Source: Marinobacter sp. HL-58 (GTDB taxonomy: Bacteria; Pseudomonadota; Gammaproteobacteria; Pseudomonadales; Oleiphilaceae). From it: a stretch of 64,000 nucleotides of DNA. The notes beneath the pieces are model-generated. The model was not told the DNA's origin, made no database searches, and was given only the letters and a program-made list of their open reading frames with translations. Of the stretch, positions 61,631 through 64,000 are shown piece after piece. The stretch is from NCBI RefSeq assembly GCF_001314605.1, contig NZ_LIHP01000013.1, forward strand, positions 62,001 through 126,000, written 5' to 3'. Both the position numbers and the translations under genes were made by a program. Every line of letters begins with the position of its first letter. Position 1 is the stretch's first letter.

Positions 61631-64000
61631 TCCGCTGGTTTGCCGGCCACCCCACCGCGGGTAACCTGCTGCTGATCCTGATCCTGGCAGCGGGGCTGTT
61701 TGCCGCGCCCAACCTGACCCGGGAAACCTTCCCGGACTACCTGCCGCCAGAAGTCAGCATCACCATGGAATACCGTGGTGCCACCGCCGCGGATGTGGAA
61801 GAGGCCATCTGCCAGCGCATAGGTGAGGCACTGCAGCGGGTGGATTACATGAAGGAAGTCTCCTGCACGGCCCGGGACAACCAGGCCCGGACCATCGCCA
61901 GCATGGAGGCGGCGGGTGACATGGGGCGGTTTCTGGACGATATTCGCACTGAAATCGAAGCCCTGACCGATCTACCTGAAGAAGCCGAAGACCCGGTTAT
62001 CCGGCAGCTTTACCGCACCGACCTGGTAGCCGCCATCGCCGTCACCGGCCCGATGAGTTTCGCCCACCTGGAAAGTTATACCAACCAGCTGGAAGACCGG
62101 CTGCTTGCCATTGATGGCGTTGCGGATGTCATACCCGTAGGGCTATCCCAGCGCCAGTGGCAGGTGGAAGTCTCCCGGGATCAGCTGCGCCAGTATGGCC
62201 TGGGGGTTCAGGATATCGCCCGTGCGATTACCGGCCAGAACGTCGACATGCCCCTGGGCACCCTGGAAACCGATAGCCAGGATATCCAGCTGCGATTCGT
62301 GGATGAAAGGCGCTCTCTGGCCGATCTGGCCAACCTGCCAGTGCTCGGTGGCGAAGCCGGCGCCGTTCTCACCCTCGGGGATCTTGCCACCCTTACCGAA
62401 GCCCACGAGCGTGACGAAGAGCGGGCTGAATTCAATGGCCAGCGGGCCATCATCCTGGAGGTGCACAAAAACCGTCATGACGATGCCCTGCGGGTAATGG
62501 ATGCACTGGAAGCATTCATTGCGGAAGAAACGGCACGGCGCGACGGCACGGTCACCCTGGAGATCACCCAGGACATGACCTCCATCGTCAAGGACCGCCT
62601 GCAAATGCTGGTCGGCAACGGCATTACCGGGTTGCTGCTGGTGGGCCTGGTAATGGCGCTGTTTTTCCGGCCCCGGCTGGCCTTCTGGGCCCTGTTCGGT
62701 CTTCCCGCCGCCTTTGCCGGTGCATTTGTAATGATGGTGCTGACCGGGCTGTCCCTCAACATGATCACCCTGGTGGCCCTGCTGATGGCCATCGGCATCG
62801 TGATGGACGACTCAGTGGTTATTACCGAGAACATCGCCCGCCGGGCCAGTGAAGGCGCCACCCCTCTGGAAGCCGCAGCCAGCGGTACCCTGGAAATTCT
62901 TCCCGGGGTTATTTCGTCGTTCCTGACCACCGTTTCGGTGTTTATTCCACTGGCGTTTCTGGCCGGCGAACTGGGTTCGGTACTGGAAGTACTCCCGGTG
63001 GTCTTGATTGCTGCCCTAGCGGCCTCACTGATCGAGGCCTTCTGGATACTCCCCCATCACCTGAAAAGTGGCCTGGGCAAGGGCCGGGGCCAATCCGTCT
63101 CGCGCTTTCGTGAAAGGTTCGACCGGGGCTTTGAAGCCGCCAGGGAGAAAGTCGGGCAAATGGCTGATGCCGCCATCCGTTTCCGGTACGGTGTGCTGGC
63201 CGCCATTCTGGTTATCCTGCTCGGATCGGTGGGGCTGATGGCCGGGGGTTATGTGCGTATGGAAGCCATGCCGGAAATCGACGGCGACGTGCTGGAAGCC
63301 AGGGTACTGATGCCCCAGGGCACTCCCCTTCACCGTACCAGTGACATCACCGATCGTATCACCGAAGCCATGCTCCGGCTGAGCGACGAATACGCTCCAG
63401 AACAGCCCGATGGTCAGGCCCTTGTGCGCAACATCCAGACCCGCTTCAACCAGCACGCCGCGGCTGGCGAGAAAGGCGCCCACGTGGCAACCGTCATGGC
63501 TGACCTGCTCACCGCGGAAAACCGCACCGTTGATCTGGCCACGTTAACCGACCGTTGGTATGAAGAAATCGGAGACATTCCCGGCATCATCGCCCTGAAT
63601 ATTCAGGAGCCTGGGTTCGGCCCGGCAGGCGTTCCCATTGAAATCCGCCTCCAGGGCAGTGACCTGGACCAGCTGAAACAGGCAGCCCGGCATCTGGGCG
63701 ATGAAATTGCCAGCTACAGCGGCACCTTCAATGTGCTGGACGACCTGCGCCCCGGTAAACCCCAACGCACACTCAAGCTGAAAGACAGTGCCCTGGCCCT
63801 GGGCCTGAATGCCAGCGATGTGGCCAGCCAGGTCCGCACCGGGTTGCTGGGCGACATTGTCGATACCGTCCAGATTGGTGACCAGCACATCGAAATCCTG
63901 GTACGCCAGAGCAGCGCCGAGCGCACCACCCGCGCATTTCTGGAAGATACGGTCATTACTGCCAGGAACGGTCAGATGATCCCGCTAGGGGAAGTGGCGG
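61627..64000 (+). CDS. RND efflux permease (partial, runs off the right edge)
   Basis: At least 791 residues of an inner-membrane RND pump, with no stop before the window end. It starts MIRWFAGHPTAGNLLLILIL, typical of the HAE1-like group with short N-termini. The first periplasmic loop follows (residues about 35-330), then helices 2-6 with the proton-relay aspartates Asp394 and Asp395 in AIGIVMDDSVVITEN, and then the start of the second periplasmic loop. It exports unknown substrates by proton antiport with the preceding adaptor. Confidence 0.93.
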   Translation, partial: MIRWFAGHPTAGNLLLILILAAGLFAAPNLTRETFPDYLPPEVSITMEYRGATAADVEEAICQRIGEALQRVDYMKEVSCTARDNQARTIASMEAAGDMGRFLDDIRTEIEALTDLPEEAEDPVIRQLYRTDLVAAIAVTGPMSFAHLESYTNQLEDRLLAIDGVADVIPVGLSQRQWQVEVSRDQLRQYGLGVQDIARAITGQNVDMPLGTLETDSQDIQLRFVDERRSLADLANLPVLGGEAGAVLTLGDLATLTEAHERDEERAEFNGQRAIILEVHKNRHDDALRVMDALEAFIAEETARRDGTVTLEITQDMTSIVKDRLQMLVGNGITGLLLVGLVMALFFRPRLAFWALFGLPAAFAGAFVMMVLTGLSLNMITLVALLMAIGIVMDDSVVITENIARRASEGATPLEAAASGTLEILPGVISSFLTTVSVFIPLAFLAGELGSVLEVLPVVLIAALAASLIEAFWILPHHLKSGLGKGRGQSVSRFRERFDRGFEAAREKVGQMADAAIRFRYGVLAAILVILLGSVGLMAGGYVRMEAMPEIDGDVLEARVLMPQGTPLHRTSDITDRITEAMLRLSDEYAPEQPDGQALVRNIQTRFNQHAAAGEKGAHVATVMADLLTAENRTVDLATLTDRWYEEIGDIPGIIALNIQEPGFGPAGVPIEIRLQGSDLDQLKQAARHLGDEIASYSGTFNVLDDLRPGKPQRTLKLKDSALALGLNASDVASQVRTGLLGDIVDTVQIGDQHIEILVRQSSAERTTRAFLEDTVITARNGQMIPLGEVA

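Noticed and set aside
1..64000. tRNA, rRNA, CRISPR arrays, insertion sequences, prophage
   Set aside because: I looked for each on both strands and saw no cloverleaf ends, regularly spaced repeats, transposase frames or phage genes.

Overview
The window reads as chromosomal DNA of a marine gammaproteobacterium, almost certainly Marinobacter. The best single clue is the acyltransferase at 21805-23274, which I recognise as the WS2-type wax ester synthase of that genus. A DesT-controlled desaturase pair and a complete nar/nos respiratory block fit the same assignment. Coding density is high. I see no tRNA, rRNA, CRISPR array or insertion sequence.

Left part (1-28.3 kb) is mostly housekeeping and envelope genes. 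It holds the 3' end of a type I restriction HsdR gene, bioA, rsmE, a DUF445 membrane protein, an HDOD protein, a YihY-family membrane protein, a hydroxyacid dehydrogenase and tpm. The stress operon prkA-yeaH-spoVR follows, with a PhoD-like phosphatase attached. Next come a TrpB-like enzyme, a TonB receptor, a BASS transporter with LrgA/LrgB, the wax ester synthase, desT divergent from desC-desB, and a membrane diguanylate cyclase.

Middle part (28.4-56.7 kb) is a denitrification block: nsrR with two small membrane proteins, divergent norB (quinol type), moaA, nosRZDFYL, a small conserved protein, a dnr-type regulator, narGHJI with a PpiC chaperone and a NarK-like transporter, narXL, ubiT, and a degenerate Ric-like hemerythrin gene followed by decayed copies. 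Together these reduce nitrate to nitrite and NO to N2O to N2. No nitrite reductase is present in the window. Regulatory sequence ties the block together: two NsrR-like 11-1-11 operators (norB, ric-like), three TTGA-N6-TCAA-type boxes (dnr, nosR, narX/transporter) and a perfect 7-2-7 NarL-like palindrome upstream of narG.

Right part (56.7-64 kb) holds an orphan sdhB, a cytochrome P450, a carboxymuconolactone-decarboxylase-like gene broken by one stop codon, a DUF2892 protein, and a TetR-RND efflux operon that runs off the edge.

The least explained structure is a set of five long nested inverted repeats, all intergenic (about 3.1, 8.1, 33.3, 37.1 and 42.9 kb). Copies of one family share a 54-nt core, yet their outer stems differ completely in sequence while remaining exactly self-complementary. 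The same rule of a fixed centre with variable matched flanks recurs at a smaller scale around CCATGGATGG.
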